From NCBI RefSeq assembly GCF_016925675.1, contig NZ_CP070506.1, forward strand, positions 928,501 to 992,500: a stretch of 64,000 bases of DNA, in the 5' to 3' direction. The translations under genes were made by a program, and so were the position numbers. Of the stretch, positions 36,627 through 45,681 are shown in pieces (the first letter of the stretch is position 1; every line of letters starts with the position of its first letter). This stretch comes from Pseudomonas hygromyciniae. Lineage in GTDB: Bacteria; Pseudomonadota; Gammaproteobacteria; Pseudomonadales; Pseudomonadaceae. Below the pieces are notes generated by a model, which was given only the letters and a program-made list of their open reading frames with translations, made no database searches and had not been told where the DNA came from.

Positions 36627-37422
36627 CGCGCGGGTGGTCGTGGCCGGTGCCAGTGGTGGCATTGGCCTGGCCATCGTCGGCGCCTTGTGCGCGGCCGGCG
36701 CTCGGGTCTTGGCCGTGGCCAGGCATTCGGAAGCATTGGCGCCCCTTTTGGAGCGCTATCCGCAGCAGATTGCATGGGTATCCGCCGACCTGACCGTCTT
36801 GAGCGAGCGGCGTAAGGTGTTTTCGATGGCACAGACCATGGGCGATATCAACTTGCTGATCAACGCCGCCGGGGTCAATCACTTCGGCATGATCGAACAG
36901 CTCGATGACAGCGAGATCAACGCGATGCTGGCGGTGAATATCAGCGCGCCGATCTGCCTGACCAAACTGTTGTTGCCGCTGCTCAAACAGGCGGACAGCG
37001 CCATGGTGGTCAACGTGGGCTCCACTTACGGTTCGATCGGTTATCCAGGTTATGCGAGTTACTGCGCGACCAAGTTTGCCTTGCGTGGTTTTTCCGAAGC
37101 GTTGCGTCGGGAACTGGCAGACACCCGGGTCAGTGTCCTGTATGTGGCACCCCGCGCCACGCGCACGTCGATGAACAGCGAGTCGGCACAAGCCCTCAAT
37201 GATGCACTCAAAGCCAGTGTGGACGATCCGCAGGCCGTGGCTGCGGCGGTCATCCACGCGATTGCCGGCGACCGTCGTGATCTCTACCTGGGGTGGCCGG
37301 AGCGGTTTTTCGTGCGCCTCAACAGTCTGCTACCGCATTTGGTGGATCGAGGCTTGCGCAAGCAATTGCCGCTGATCCGACACCTGAGCAAAAAAACTGA
37401 CAGCGAGCCGCCAAAATCATGA
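36613..37422 (+). CDS. Short-chain dehydrogenase/reductase (SDR)
   Basis: A 269-residue classical SDR. The cofactor loop is GASGGIG (residues 9-15), the structural NAAG follows, and the catalytic Ser plus YxxxK appear in VGSTYGSIGYPGYASYCATK. It uses NAD(P)H on an unknown carbonyl or alcohol. The ATG at 36613 follows GGAGGGG and lies 14 bp inside the previous gene; its own end overlaps the next start by ATGA. Confidence 0.88.
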   Translation: MQLHDARVVVAGASGGIGLAIVGALCAAGARVLAVARHSEALAPLLERYPQQIAWVSADLTVLSERRKVFSMAQTMGDINLLINAAGVNHFGMIEQLDDSEINAMLAVNISAPICLTKLLLPLLKQADSAMVVNVGSTYGSIGYPGYASYCATKFALRGFSEALRRELADTRVSVLYVAPRATRTSMNSESAQALNDALKASVDDPQAVAAAVIHAIAGDRRDLYLGWPERFFVRLNSLLPHLVDRGLRKQLPLIRHLSKKTDSEPPKS

Positions 37423-38063
37423 AAAAAATCTATGCCTGCCTACTCCTGGGCGTATTGAGTCAGAGCGTGTGGGCGCTGGACGCCGCCGATCAGCAGCGCC
37501 TGAGCGATATTCAGCAGCGTTGGGCACACATCCAGTATGAAATACCGCAGGACCAGCGCGCCGATGCATTCGAGCAACTGTCCTCGCAAGCCAGCACATT
37601 CACCCGCGAACGTCCGGCCGTCGCCGAAGCCTGGATCTGGAAAGGTATTGTCACCAGCAGTTGGGCCGGTGCGCAGGGTGGGCTCGGCGCGCTGGGCAAG
37701 GCCAAGGACGCCAAGGCCGATCTGGAAAAGTCCTTGAGCCTTGACCCTCAAGCCCTTCAAGGCTCGGCCTATACCAGCTTGGCGGCGCTGTATGATCGTG
37801 TTCCGGGTTGGCCAATCGGCTTCGGCGATAGTGAACAGGCAGAACAGTTGCTCAAACAGGCGCTGCAGCTTAATCCTGAAGGCATCGACAGCCTGTACTT
37901 CTGGGGCGATCACCTCTACCGTCAGAAACGCTACGCTCAAGCCCGGGACGCGCTGCAAAAAGCCCTGCAAGCACGCCCTCGGCCAGGCCGTGAAAGCGCC
38001 GATGCCGGCCGTCGCGCGGAAATCGCCGCGTTACTGGTGGATGTGAACAAGAAACTCAAATGA
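37419..38063 (+). CDS. Exported TPR-like repeat protein
   Basis: A 214-residue protein with a signal peptide (MKKIYACLLLGVLSQSVWA) and helical repeats such as EQAEQLLKQALQLNPEGIDSLYF and AQARDALQKALQARP that look like TPR units. It probably works in the periplasm as a binding or scaffold protein. It is fused by translational coupling to the four biosynthesis-like genes before it and followed by a two-component pair, so it could present a signal to the kinase; that is inference. Confidence 0.72.
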   Translation: MKKIYACLLLGVLSQSVWALDAADQQRLSDIQQRWAHIQYEIPQDQRADAFEQLSSQASTFTRERPAVAEAWIWKGIVTSSWAGAQGGLGALGKAKDAKADLEKSLSLDPQALQGSAYTSLAALYDRVPGWPIGFGDSEQAEQLLKQALQLNPEGIDSLYFWGDHLYRQKRYAQARDALQKALQARPRPGRESADAGRRAEIAALLVDVNKKLK

Positions 38064-38074
38064 CAGGAGTCCAT

Positions 38075-38737
38075 GTGCGGCTATTACTGATTGAGGATGA
38101 CGAGGCGCTCGGTGAAGGCATTCATCAAGCGCTGGGGCGTGAAGGCTATACCGTCGACTGGCTCAAGGACGGCGGCAGCGCCTTGCATGCCTTGCTCAGT
38201 GAAACCTTCGATCTGGCGGTGCTTGATCTGGGGCTGCCGCGCATGGATGGGCTTGAAGTGTTACGTCGTCTGCGCGACAGCGGTTCGATCCTGCCCGTGC
38301 TGATCCTCACCGCCCGGGATGCCACAGAGGACCGCATCGCCGGGCTTGATGCCGGTGCCGATGATTACCTGATCAAACCGTTCGACCTGGCAGAACTCAA
38401 GGCACGCCTGCGCGCCTTGTTGCGGCGCAGTGCCGGGCGCGCCCAAGCGCTGATCGAGCACGCCGGTATCAGCCTCAACCCCAGTACTCAGCAAGTCAGC
38501 TATCAAGGCATGCCGGTCGCGCTGACGCCCAAGGAATACCAACTGCTCCACGAACTGCTCTCGCCACCGGGCCGGGTCATGACGCGCGACCAGTTGATGC
38601 AACTGCTCTACGGTTGGAACGAGGAAGCGGAAAGCAACACGTTGGAAGTGCATATCCACCATTTGCGCAAAAAGTTCTCTACCGACTTGATCCGCACGAT
38701 TCGCGGGGTGGGTTACCTGGTGGAGGAGAGCCTATGA
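38075..38737 (+). CDS. OmpR-family response regulator (QseB/PmrA-like)
   Basis: A 220-residue regulator with D51 in VLDLGLPRMDG, the K in LIKPFDLAEL and a winged helix ending LIRTIRGVGYLVEE. I prefer the GTG at 38075, five bases after CAGGAG, because it gives the family start VRLLLIEDD and the canonical D51; an ATG 15 bp upstream overlapping the previous stop is the alternative. It is paired with the kinase that follows by ATGA overlap. Likely targets are this operon and/or the adjacent TonB receptor. Confidence 0.9.
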   Translation: MRLLLIEDDEALGEGIHQALGREGYTVDWLKDGGSALHALLSETFDLAVLDLGLPRMDGLEVLRRLRDSGSILPVLILTARDATEDRIAGLDAGADDYLIKPFDLAELKARLRALLRRSAGRAQALIEHAGISLNPSTQQVSYQGMPVALTPKEYQLLHELLSPPGRVMTRDQLMQLLYGWNEEAESNTLEVHIHHLRKKFSTDLIRTIRGVGYLVEESL

Positions 38738-40132
38738 GCTCAATCCGCCGCCGCACGCTGACACTGATCATCGGTTTGATGCTGGCCGGGTTGGCGGTGT
38801 TGAGTGTGTTCAACTTACACGACAGTAACCATGAAATTGCTGAAGTCTATGATGCGCAGCTGGCGCAAAATGCTCGCCTGCTGCAGGGCGTGATGCGGAT
38901 GCCGATGACGGGGCAAGCCCACCGCGATCTGTACCAGCAGTTCAACGAGGCGCTGGCTGAGGCCGTGCCGCGAGTCGATGGCCATCCTTACGAAAGCAAG
39001 ATCGCCTTTCAGATCTGGAGCCCCGAGGGGGCAGTACTCGTTCACACCGCCAGCGCGCCCTCATTGAGCGCGCCGCCGACCCAGTCGGGCTTCAGCGACA
39101 TCACCGACCTTAAAGGCCGGCAGTGGCGCGCGTTCATGCTTGAAGACAAACAGAGTGGCGTGCGTATCTGGGTTGGCGAGCGTAACGACGTACGCGCTGA
39201 CCTGGTGGGGCGTATTGTCCGTCACACCCTTTGGCCGAACGTATTGGGCAGCCTGATCCTGGCCGCAATGGTCTGGGTCGCCATCGGTTGGGGGCTCAAG
39301 CCCCTGGCGAACATGGCGGCGACTCTGCGCTCGCGCCACAGTGGCTCACTGGAGCCGCTGCAACTGACTCCTCTGCCCAGTGAGCTTGAGCCCATGCAGG
39401 CGGCGCTTAACCGTATGCTGGGGCAGATTCAGGAAGCGCTCGGCCGCGAACGCCGATTTATTGCCGACGCCGCCCACGAAATGCGCACCCCGCTGGCGGT
39501 GTTGCGGGTGCATGCGCAAAACCTGCAGGAAGCCGGTACCGAGCAGCAGCGCCGCGAGTCACTGGCGTTCCTGATCGCGGGTGTCGACCGGACCAGTCGC
39601 CTGGTCAACCAACTGCTGACGATGGCGCGCCTTGAACCCAAAGCCATGGCGCCGGTATCGCAACATATTGATTTGGGTAAGACCGTGCGCAACAGCCTGG
39701 TAACACTCACGCCATGGTTGCTGAGCAAGCGGCTGGAGTTGGATTTCGACGACTCGCAGTCCCATTTTTCGGTAGTCGCAGATGCTGCCTCCATCGATAT
39801 CGCCCTCAATAACCTCATCACCAATGCCGCTAACTTCTCGCCGGAACACGGGGTGATCAGCGTCAGGCTTAGCCAGTCCGAAGGTTTTTGTCATCTGATC
39901 GTCGAAGACCAGGGGCCGGGAATTGATGAGGAGCATCGCGCACGCTTGTTTGAACGCTTTTATAGCGCTGGCAATCCCGAAGGGGCAGGGCTGGGGCTGA
40001 ACATCGTGCATGCGATTTCGACGCGTTTGGGGGGGAAGGATCACCCTTGCCAATCGAGAGGAGGGTGGGCTGCGGGCTACTTTATCGATTCCGATGAAAG
40101 GCAGTGATCGGCACATTGATTCGAATTTATAG
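38734..40132 (+). pseudogene. Sensor histidine kinase (QseC/PmrB-like) with C-terminal frameshift
   Basis: Two TM helices, a periplasmic loop, HAMP, H-box FIADAAHEMRTPLAVLRVH, N-box NNLITNAANFSPEH, EDQGPGIDEEHR and GAGLGLNIVHAI are intact. At 40029-40035 a run of seven G shifts the frame: the current frame ends at 40107 with an unrelated tail. Reading with six G restores GGRITLANREEGGLRATLS, the normal last strands of the ATPase domain, and a stop at 40132. Only about 25 residues are affected. The cause could be a recent mutation, phase variation or a base-calling error. Without the tail the ATPase fold may be weakened rather than lost. Confidence 0.8.
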
Positions 40133-40255
40133 TGAATATTTAACGTTAGAAAATGTCGACGTATTGACTCTTTTGCGCGCTATTCGATGGATTTATAAGA
40201 AATTAGACCCTTTTTAAATATGTGGGGTTAGGCTTGAGTTGTCACAAGGGTCTTT

Positions 40256-40274
40256 CTAAATGATAAGGATTTGC
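40256..40274 (+). promoter_or_regulatory. Fur-box-like site upstream of TonB receptor
   Basis: CTAAATGATAAGGATTTGC matches 12 of 19 positions of the consensus GATAATGATAATCATTATC, with an unbroken AATGATAA left half. It lies 65 bp before the receptor start, a typical operator position, in an AT-rich 200-bp gap. Confidence 0.5.
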
Positions 40275-40338
40275 ATTACGCTCCGCGACCTTTAGTGCTC
40301 CGTCTTGGTGCATATCGGCTCAACAAGGACTGTTTGCA

Positions 40339-42393
40339 ATGAAAAATCCCCCCTACCTTTTCAGCTCTCTTTTCCTGTCCGTCGGCATGTTGATCGCCGC
40401 CCCGGCGTTGCAAGCAGAAGAGATTGGCGAGGTCGATAAACACGCCGTCACAGAACTCGACACCTCGTTCGTCACCGCCACCGGCGGCGCCACGGACCTG
40501 CGCGATGCGCCGGCCAGCGTCAGCGTCATTACCCGCGAAGAAATCGAGCGCCAGCCGGTATATGACCTCAATACCCTGCTGCGGCGTGTTCCGGGTGTCA
40601 CCGGTGGTTTCGGTCCGGTGGGCGAGCAATCGAAAATCAAACTGCGTGGCTTGGACGACAAGTACACCTTGATCCTGGTGGATGGCAAACGCCTCGGCGG
40701 CTCGGGGGATTTGAGCTATCGCCGCGACCTGGCGCGCCAGGACCTGAACTGGATTACCCCGAACATGATCGAGCGCATCGAGATCGTGCGCGGGCCCATG
40801 TCTTCGCTGTACGGCTCGGATGCCATGGGCGGGGTGATCAACATCATCACCCGCAAGGTATCGAGCACCTGGAGCGGTTCGGCCAACGTCAACACCACGA
40901 TTCCCGAAGATTCCGACCGCGGCCAGACCACCCAGACCAGCCTCAACCTGTCCGGGCCTTTGACCGAGTCCGTGGGCCTGCGCCTGGGCGCCAACCTGAC
41001 CCGGCGTGCCGCCGATGAGGTCACGGCGCGCCTGGATAAGGATGGCGAGTTCATGTACGGCGACGGCGCGGGCGGTGCCAAGGACCACAGCGTCAACGCC
41101 TTGCTCGACTGGAAAATCAATGATGAGCAAAGTCTGTCGTTCGAGGCCGTGCATGGCGTCGAGCGGTCCTGGTCGAGTAAAAAGACCTTCGGTGACTGGG
41201 GCGAAACCATCGGTGGCAGCTTCGGGCCCGGCCGTCTGATTCGCGACAGCTTCTCCGTATCCCACAACGGGGACTGGAGCTTCGGTACCTCGAAAGTGGA
41301 CCTGTACCTGAACAAGTTCAAGAACGATATCGACTGGGGCAAGTCCAGCGCCGAAGAAAAAATCGCCGAAGGCAGCCTGAACATTCCGTTTGAATTCCTG
41401 CTCAGCCAGCGCATGACCGTGGGCGGGCAGTGGAAGCGTGAAGAACTGACCAATAGCGATACCCTGGGCACGGTGCCCGTGGACTATCAAGGCGTTGCAG
41501 TCTCCGGTTCTTCGCTCAAGGGCGACTATTCGGCCGCGTTTATCGAAGATGAGTTGTACCTGCTCGACAACCTGGCGCTGACCCTGGGCAACCGTTTCGA
41601 CCACAGTCAAGACTACGGCAACCACAACAGCCCGCGTGCGTACCTGGTCTACCATCCGCATCCGGACTGGACCGTACGCGGTGGTGTGTCCAAGGGCTTT
41701 CGTGCGCCAAGCCTGAAAGAGGGGAGCGCCGGTGCCGCCACCGAGTCCGGTGGTCGCGGTTGCGGTTCGTTGAAACCCTTGGGTTATGTGAACGGCAGTT
41801 GCTGGATGGCCGGTAACCCGAACCTGTCGCCAGAAACCAGCGTCAACAAGGAGATTGGCGTGTCGTTCGATCGTGACGGTTGGGAGGCCAGCCTCACCTA
41901 CTTCCACACCGATTTCGAAGACAAGATCGAGTACGCACCACTGGGCCAGTTCCAGGGGCGCTGGTGGACCATGCTGGAAAACGTCGAAGAAGCCCGGACC
42001 CGAGGCTGGGAAGGCTCGGTTCGCGTCCCGCTGACCGACTCCCTGGATTGGCGCACCAACGCCACCTACATGCTGGAGAGCAAAAACCTGTCCACCGGCG
42101 AAGACCTGATCAGCGCGCCCAAGTTGTCTGCCTTCAGTGCGCTCAACTGGCAAGTCACCGACAAGCTCAACACCGAACTTTCGGCGCAGCATGTCGGCAA
42201 ACAGCGGGGTATTGGCAATGACTTCGTCAAGTCGTACACCACCTACGACCTGACGGCGAACCTGGCCGTGACCAAGTGGTTGACGTTGAATGGCGGCGTG
42301 CAGAACTTGCTGGATGAAGATGCGCGTGATGGTTCGACGACGTTCTATGTGCCGGGCCGTGCGTTCTTTGCCGGGGCGACCACTTATTTTTGA
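40339..42393 (+). CDS. TonB-dependent catecholate siderophore receptor, CirA-like
   Basis: A 684-residue outer-membrane receptor: signal peptide ending ALQAEE near residue 26, plug domain with DAPASVSVITREEIERQPVYDL and RGPMSSLYGSDAMGGVINIITRK, then a 22-strand barrel ending in Phe (ATTYF). Plug and mid-barrel sequence resemble E. coli CirA more than FepA, suggesting import of catecholate iron chelators. It follows the two-component genes with its own promoter region and a Fur-like site, an arrangement comparable to PfeR-PfeS-PfeA. Confidence 0.88.
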   Translation: MKNPPYLFSSLFLSVGMLIAAPALQAEEIGEVDKHAVTELDTSFVTATGGATDLRDAPASVSVITREEIERQPVYDLNTLLRRVPGVTGGFGPVGEQSKIKLRGLDDKYTLILVDGKRLGGSGDLSYRRDLARQDLNWITPNMIERIEIVRGPMSSLYGSDAMGGVINIITRKVSSTWSGSANVNTTIPEDSDRGQTTQTSLNLSGPLTESVGLRLGANLTRRAADEVTARLDKDGEFMYGDGAGGAKDHSVNALLDWKINDEQSLSFEAVHGVERSWSSKKTFGDWGETIGGSFGPGRLIRDSFSVSHNGDWSFGTSKVDLYLNKFKNDIDWGKSSAEEKIAEGSLNIPFEFLLSQRMTVGGQWKREELTNSDTLGTVPVDYQGVAVSGSSLKGDYSAAFIEDELYLLDNLALTLGNRFDHSQDYGNHNSPRAYLVYHPHPDWTVRGGVSKGFRAPSLKEGSAGAATESGGRGCGSLKPLGYVNGSCWMAGNPNLSPETSVNKEIGVSFDRDGWEASLTYFHTDFEDKIEYAPLGQFQGRWWTMLENVEEARTRGWEGSVRVPLTDSLDWRTNATYMLESKNLSTGEDLISAPKLSAFSALNWQVTDKLNTELSAQHVGKQRGIGNDFVKSYTTYDLTANLAVTKWLTLNGGVQNLLDEDARDGSTTFYVPGRAFFAGATTYF

Positions 42394-42465
42394 GGGGGAG
42401 CTAAGTCATGGCTCGCGAGCGTGAGTAGCTCGTGGGCTTGCTCTCGAAGATTTCTGCGGGCATAA

Positions 42466-42497
42466 AAAAACGGCCTACCTTTCGGTAAGCCGTTTTT
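42466..42497. terminator. Bidirectional terminator at the left island edge
   Basis: AAAAACGGC/GCCGTTTTT with inner TACC/GGTA and a TTTC loop, T-run on both strands. It terminates the TonB-receptor gene on the plus strand. On the minus strand it follows the tRNA-like att remnant and looks like the original terminator of tRNA-Met, now separated from its gene by the island. Confidence 0.75.
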
Positions 42498-42498
42498 A

Positions 42499-42526
42499 GT
42501 ACTTGGTGGTACACAGTCATTTGAAC
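42499..42526 (-). other. attL candidate: degenerate 3' end of tRNA-Met
   Basis: GTACTTGGTGGTACACAG matches the tRNA-Met 3' end and following bases at 61072-61090 except for one missing C, and TTGAAC recurs 4 bases further on, as in the T-loop. It marks the far border of an island integrated into the 3' end of the tRNA. The imperfection suggests an old insertion. Confidence 0.6.
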
Positions 42527-42579
42527 TCGTCGCTATAAGCCCTGTATTTATTGAGCTTTTAGTCGTGTTGTTTTCGCGG

Positions 42580-42603
42580 GCATACACGCAGGCATACACG
42601 GAG
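42580..42603 (+). repeat. Integrase arm-type direct repeat, left copy
   Basis: GCATACACG occurs twice with a 12-bp period (42581 and 42593). The same two-unit motif with the same period and the following GGAG lies upstream of the integrase at 60943-60966, in the same orientation. Short phased repeats near both ends are typical integrase or excisionase binding sites. Confidence 0.55.
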
Positions 42604-42639
42604 CACCCTGCTGCCTTGGATGTTGTAAGGCATTGATCA

Positions 42640-43344
42640 TCAGATATTTGCGTCTAAGGCATTGTTGAGAGCTAATCCAACGCTTACGACAATCTCAGCT
42701 TGGCGCTTGTATTCTGACTCAAGTGTGGGTCCAACCCATCGCTCCGGATAGGTTTTCCCCTCGTACTCAAAACGCGAAAATTTGAGCCCGTGCGGCGTGG
42801 GACTGTCACCGGTAAGGTCGAGCGAATAGTTGGCTTTTACGATGCTGCGATGCTTTGAATGGTTTGTGATTGCTGATAAGTAAACGAAGTCATCATGTTC
42901 GACCAGTGTTTTCAAATGTCGCTTCAGAGCTCCCTCAGGGAGGTGGCGAGACACTGAGTGTATTCCTACCCTGCGCGGCTCTATCGTTTTGGCGGGGTCT
43001 AGGTTCATGCCAAAGGCGTAGTAGAGCGTGTGACCTAGCAGATCTGCGACGGTGTGCATGCTCTGTAGGCATGCTGTGATGTGGGCAGCGGCTTGAAAGC
43101 CCGCCCTCTGGAATACAGCGCTAGCTTCCTCATCCACACCCATTATGAGTTGCATGATCTGCATCTCACTGTCTTCTGAAGTTGCTACGTCTCTAATGAG
43201 GCGTTGGGCTTCGTGGTAGTGGTATCTGGCAAACTCTCGGCGTTGATGGATTGAGTCTAGCGAGGGGGTAATTGCTGACCTCTGGTCTCGTCCGTGAAGC
43301 CGTTCAACGGATGATCTAAGTTCTTTCAGGTCCCATATCGGCAT
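42640..43344 (-). CDS. Island protein of unknown function
   Basis: A 234-residue, helix-rich protein with no signal or TM segment. A patch HDDFVYLSAITNHSKHRSIV recalls the conserved helical core of HEPN-like or abortive-infection proteins, but I cannot assign a family. It lies just inside attL and is transcribed toward it. Confidence 0.6.
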   Translation of the reverse strand: MPIWDLKELRSSVERLHGRDQRSAITPSLDSIHQRREFARYHYHEAQRLIRDVATSEDSEMQIMQLIMGVDEEASAVFQRAGFQAAAHITACLQSMHTVADLLGHTLYYAFGMNLDPAKTIEPRRVGIHSVSRHLPEGALKRHLKTLVEHDDFVYLSAITNHSKHRSIVKANYSLDLTGDSPTPHGLKFSRFEYEGKTYPERWVGPTLESEYKRQAEIVVSVGLALNNALDANI

Positions 43345-43805
43345 ATCTGTTGCTCCTTGCGAGGTGAAGATGATGGCAATTTATTCTATTGACGCTAGCT
43401 ACGACAGATAACTGCCGGGGACCCTGGAGCATTTTCTATCGCACGGGGCATGAAACCCGCGGGATCGAGTTAGTGGGAGGTGCCGGAAGTTACTGAAATT
43501 TCAATCGTTGAAATTGAAAGGATCTTGAAGAAAAAGGGCCATCGTTACAGCTTCGGTAAAGGTGGCTGTATCTGTTGCTGATAGTGAACACCTGCATGGC
43601 GTCAACCATGGTGATGGGTGTCAACCACGTCAACCTGTCAACCAACTTAAAAAATCCATCCGCTAGCACGAACGCGCGGGTTCTATGCCCCGTACCTAGA
43701 AGAATTATCGAGGGTCCCCACCATCGAACCCAAGCCAAGAGCATGAGCCACCTCGCTTCGCTGAAGGAGCAATGCCACAGGGGCTAGGGGGCTACCCTAA
43801 TAAAA
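43345..43805. other. Intergenic stretch without supported gene
   Basis: Contains short ORFs in several frames without ribosome sites or family resemblance. It leads into the iteron module. Confidence 0.5.
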
Positions 43806-43931
43806 CCGTGTTACCGGTGTTACGCGTGTTACAAAAGTATATAACTATATGATTTTAATAGATTTATAGTGCGTTACACAGCTGGGTCTGGTTTGCCGAT
43901 ATGCGTGTTACATGGCGAAGAGGTGTTACAT
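43806..43931 (+). other. Six-iteron module, left copy (candidate replication origin)
   Basis: GTGTTAC occurs at 43808, 43817 and 43826 (9-bp phase). A 38-bp AT-rich tract follows, then GCGTTAC at 43871 and GTGTTAC at 43905 and 43923. Offsets are 0, 9, 18, 63, 97 and 115. The complement of exactly this spacing recurs at 59517-59638. Iterons next to an AT-rich unwinding-type tract are the layout of plasmid and satellite-phage origins. An RBS-like AGGAG and ATG at 43962 follow but the frame is cut by the 186-bp element at 44016. Confidence 0.6.
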
Positions 43932-44015
43932 CAATTAATGCCTTGGCAGGAGCTGACTGTGATGATTGCGGCGGGTGCCATCGACCTAGGGGCTGCGTTT
44001 AGAAGGGCCGCTACC

Positions 44016-44201
44016 GGCCGATTCTGTTGAAAAAGTCGGCCATGGTTGCCACGGCAGAAAAGTACGCGCCTGAGATTGAAATTTTTACTTTGGGCAGAGG
44101 CTTCCAGGCTCAGATTTCACGTAGCAGCGTGTAAAAAAGGCGTTTTCACCGGCCAATATTCAGGCTATTTGGGCGAACCGACTTTTTCAACAGAATCGGC
44201 C
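44016..44201. mobile_element. MITE-like element with 24-bp terminal inverted repeats
   Basis: GGCCGATTCTGTTGAAAAAG and four further bases (44016-44039) are perfectly inverted at 44178-44201. The 186-bp interior has no transposase. Such ends are typical of IS5-type elements, so this is probably a non-autonomous derivative. It lies where a gene start after the left iteron module would be. Confidence 0.75.
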
Positions 44202-44691
44202 AGAAGCAGACGCCACTCAATTCAGCGCGCTGATTGTGATTGCTCTCGAAATCAGGGAACGAGCGACGAGTCCTCCTTTCAAAAGCGTAACGAATCCTTC
44301 GATACCGCTTTCCAGACACTTCAGCTTTTCCATCGGCTATTCCTTATTTGATTCGCATCAGTTCATAGAACACCCGCGATCCGCTCGGATGCCATCAAAC
44401 GAGATGAAAACAACACAGCCGAACCACCAGGTGCGGCATACCGCACATGGTGATTACGGCCTCCCTGGGTGTTCATGGCAATGAGGAGACTGTCCATTAG
44501 TGGTTCTGCGCAACGTCGCGGCGCTGTAGCGCTTGCTGTGATCTTTCGGGCGGCAGGTAGCCGCCGCTGCGGGGTTGAGTTTCCTGACAGACGGCAGGAA
44601 CAGTGCCCACTGCCAGAGGTGACAAAAAATTGATGAGCAACTATGGTTGGCATCAGTTTGCCATCCGTAATCCGGAACGTAGAGGGATCTA
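44202..44691. other. Decayed sequence, no supported gene
   Basis: Short overlapping ORFs on both strands, none with convincing start or family. One plus-strand frame from 44236 may be the remainder of a gene broken by the element at 44016. Confidence 0.45.
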
Positions 44692-45681
44692 ATGTCAAAG
44701 CCACCGCGCCCCGTTGAGTTGGGTAATTTTGTCTGCAAGTTCGGCAGCAAAAATCTCCTCGATTATTTTGAGACTGTTGTCTATCCAGCTTTTGCTGATG
44801 ATGGCCTACTGCGGAAGTACAGTGATACGAAATACTTTTTTGATAAAGTTGAGTTGATAACCATCGACGGCAGAGTTCTACTGGTCGGTAGATTCATAAA
44901 AGATATGATTCTGGAGCGGGAACAGATTTACAAGCAGTCACAGGGTTTGGTAGAAGATCACGATGAAATGCAATCCTCTCCGTCAGCAATATTTGTGCTG
45001 GTTCTGGATGTCCATCGCTTGATCTATTTGAAAGAAACTAAATTTGCACCCACTCTGGAAAATTTTAAATCAACTATTGAGAGTTTCATCAAGGCAAAAC
45101 ACAAACTGTACATTGATAATCTCGCCGAGGAAAGTAAGGCGGCGGGAAACCGAGTGACGAAGAAGAAATTATTGCTTGAGCATTTTCCGCCGACACTAGA
45201 CATAATTCCTTTGACATCAGCTCATAATGTGGAAGATTTCATTCGGCAGTATGAAGTGCTCAGCTCCGTGACCTATAAGTTTTCAGATAGGAACGATGAA
45301 CTGGACAACGAAGGGTTTTTCCGGGCAGTTCAGAGACAGAAAGACGAGGTAGGCAGTCGTACCACGACAATCAAGCACTCAAGCCCAGAGGGGCTAGAGA
45401 AGGAGGCCGTGATCGAAGAGGTTCAGGCTGCAACAGTTCAGGGTAACCAGCGGGTGGTGATGGTGGGCAAAGATTCATCTGGAAACACCGTTAGGGGTGA
45501 CAATAATGATTTCCAGCTCAAAACCTCGATCGAGGTTACCAGTCATACACCGGTTCGTATCGCCAAAAAAATGTTTAGTAAGTTTTTGGAACTCCTGGGT
45601 GATGGTTTGATTCAAGTCGAAAACCCGCCCAAACGTGCGCGTGAGAAACTAGCTCCCTATCGAGACAATGACGATGAATAA
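44692..45681 (+). CDS. Island protein of unknown function, first of a two-gene pair
   Basis: A 329-residue soluble protein beginning MSKPPRPVELGNFVCKFGSK. It is AT-richer than the core genome. The centre (SAIFVLVLDVHRLIYLKETK followed by ENFKSTIESFIKAKHKLYID) alternates strands and helices, and a beta-rich middle (VVMVGKDSSGNTVRGDNNDF) precedes a helical C-terminus. I do not recognise a family. It overlaps the next gene, which encodes a membrane protein, by 14 bp. The soluble-plus-membrane pairing on an island is typical of phage-defence modules, for example Kiwa, but only in composition. Confidence 0.65.
   Translation: MSKPPRPVELGNFVCKFGSKNLLDYFETVVYPAFADDGLLRKYSDTKYFFDKVELITIDGRVLLVGRFIKDMILEREQIYKQSQGLVEDHDEMQSSPSAIFVLVLDVHRLIYLKETKFAPTLENFKSTIESFIKAKHKLYIDNLAEESKAAGNRVTKKKLLLEHFPPTLDIIPLTSAHNVEDFIRQYEVLSSVTYKFSDRNDELDNEGFFRAVQRQKDEVGSRTTTIKHSSPEGLEKEAVIEEVQAATVQGNQRVVMVGKDSSGNTVRGDNNDFQLKTSIEVTSHTPVRIAKKMFSKFLELLGDGLIQVENPPKRAREKLAPYRDNDDE

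Noticed and set aside
40276..42192. 638-residue ORF antisense to the TonB receptor
   Set aside because: Same shadow effect; the receptor on the plus strand is complete and recognisable.
43490..43744. 84-residue minus-strand ORF in the island gap
   Set aside because: No ribosome site, odd composition and no family; not supported as a gene.
44363..44750. Overlapping minus-strand ORFs of 98-113 residues
   Set aside because: They overlap each other and the start of the 44692 gene and lie in decayed sequence.
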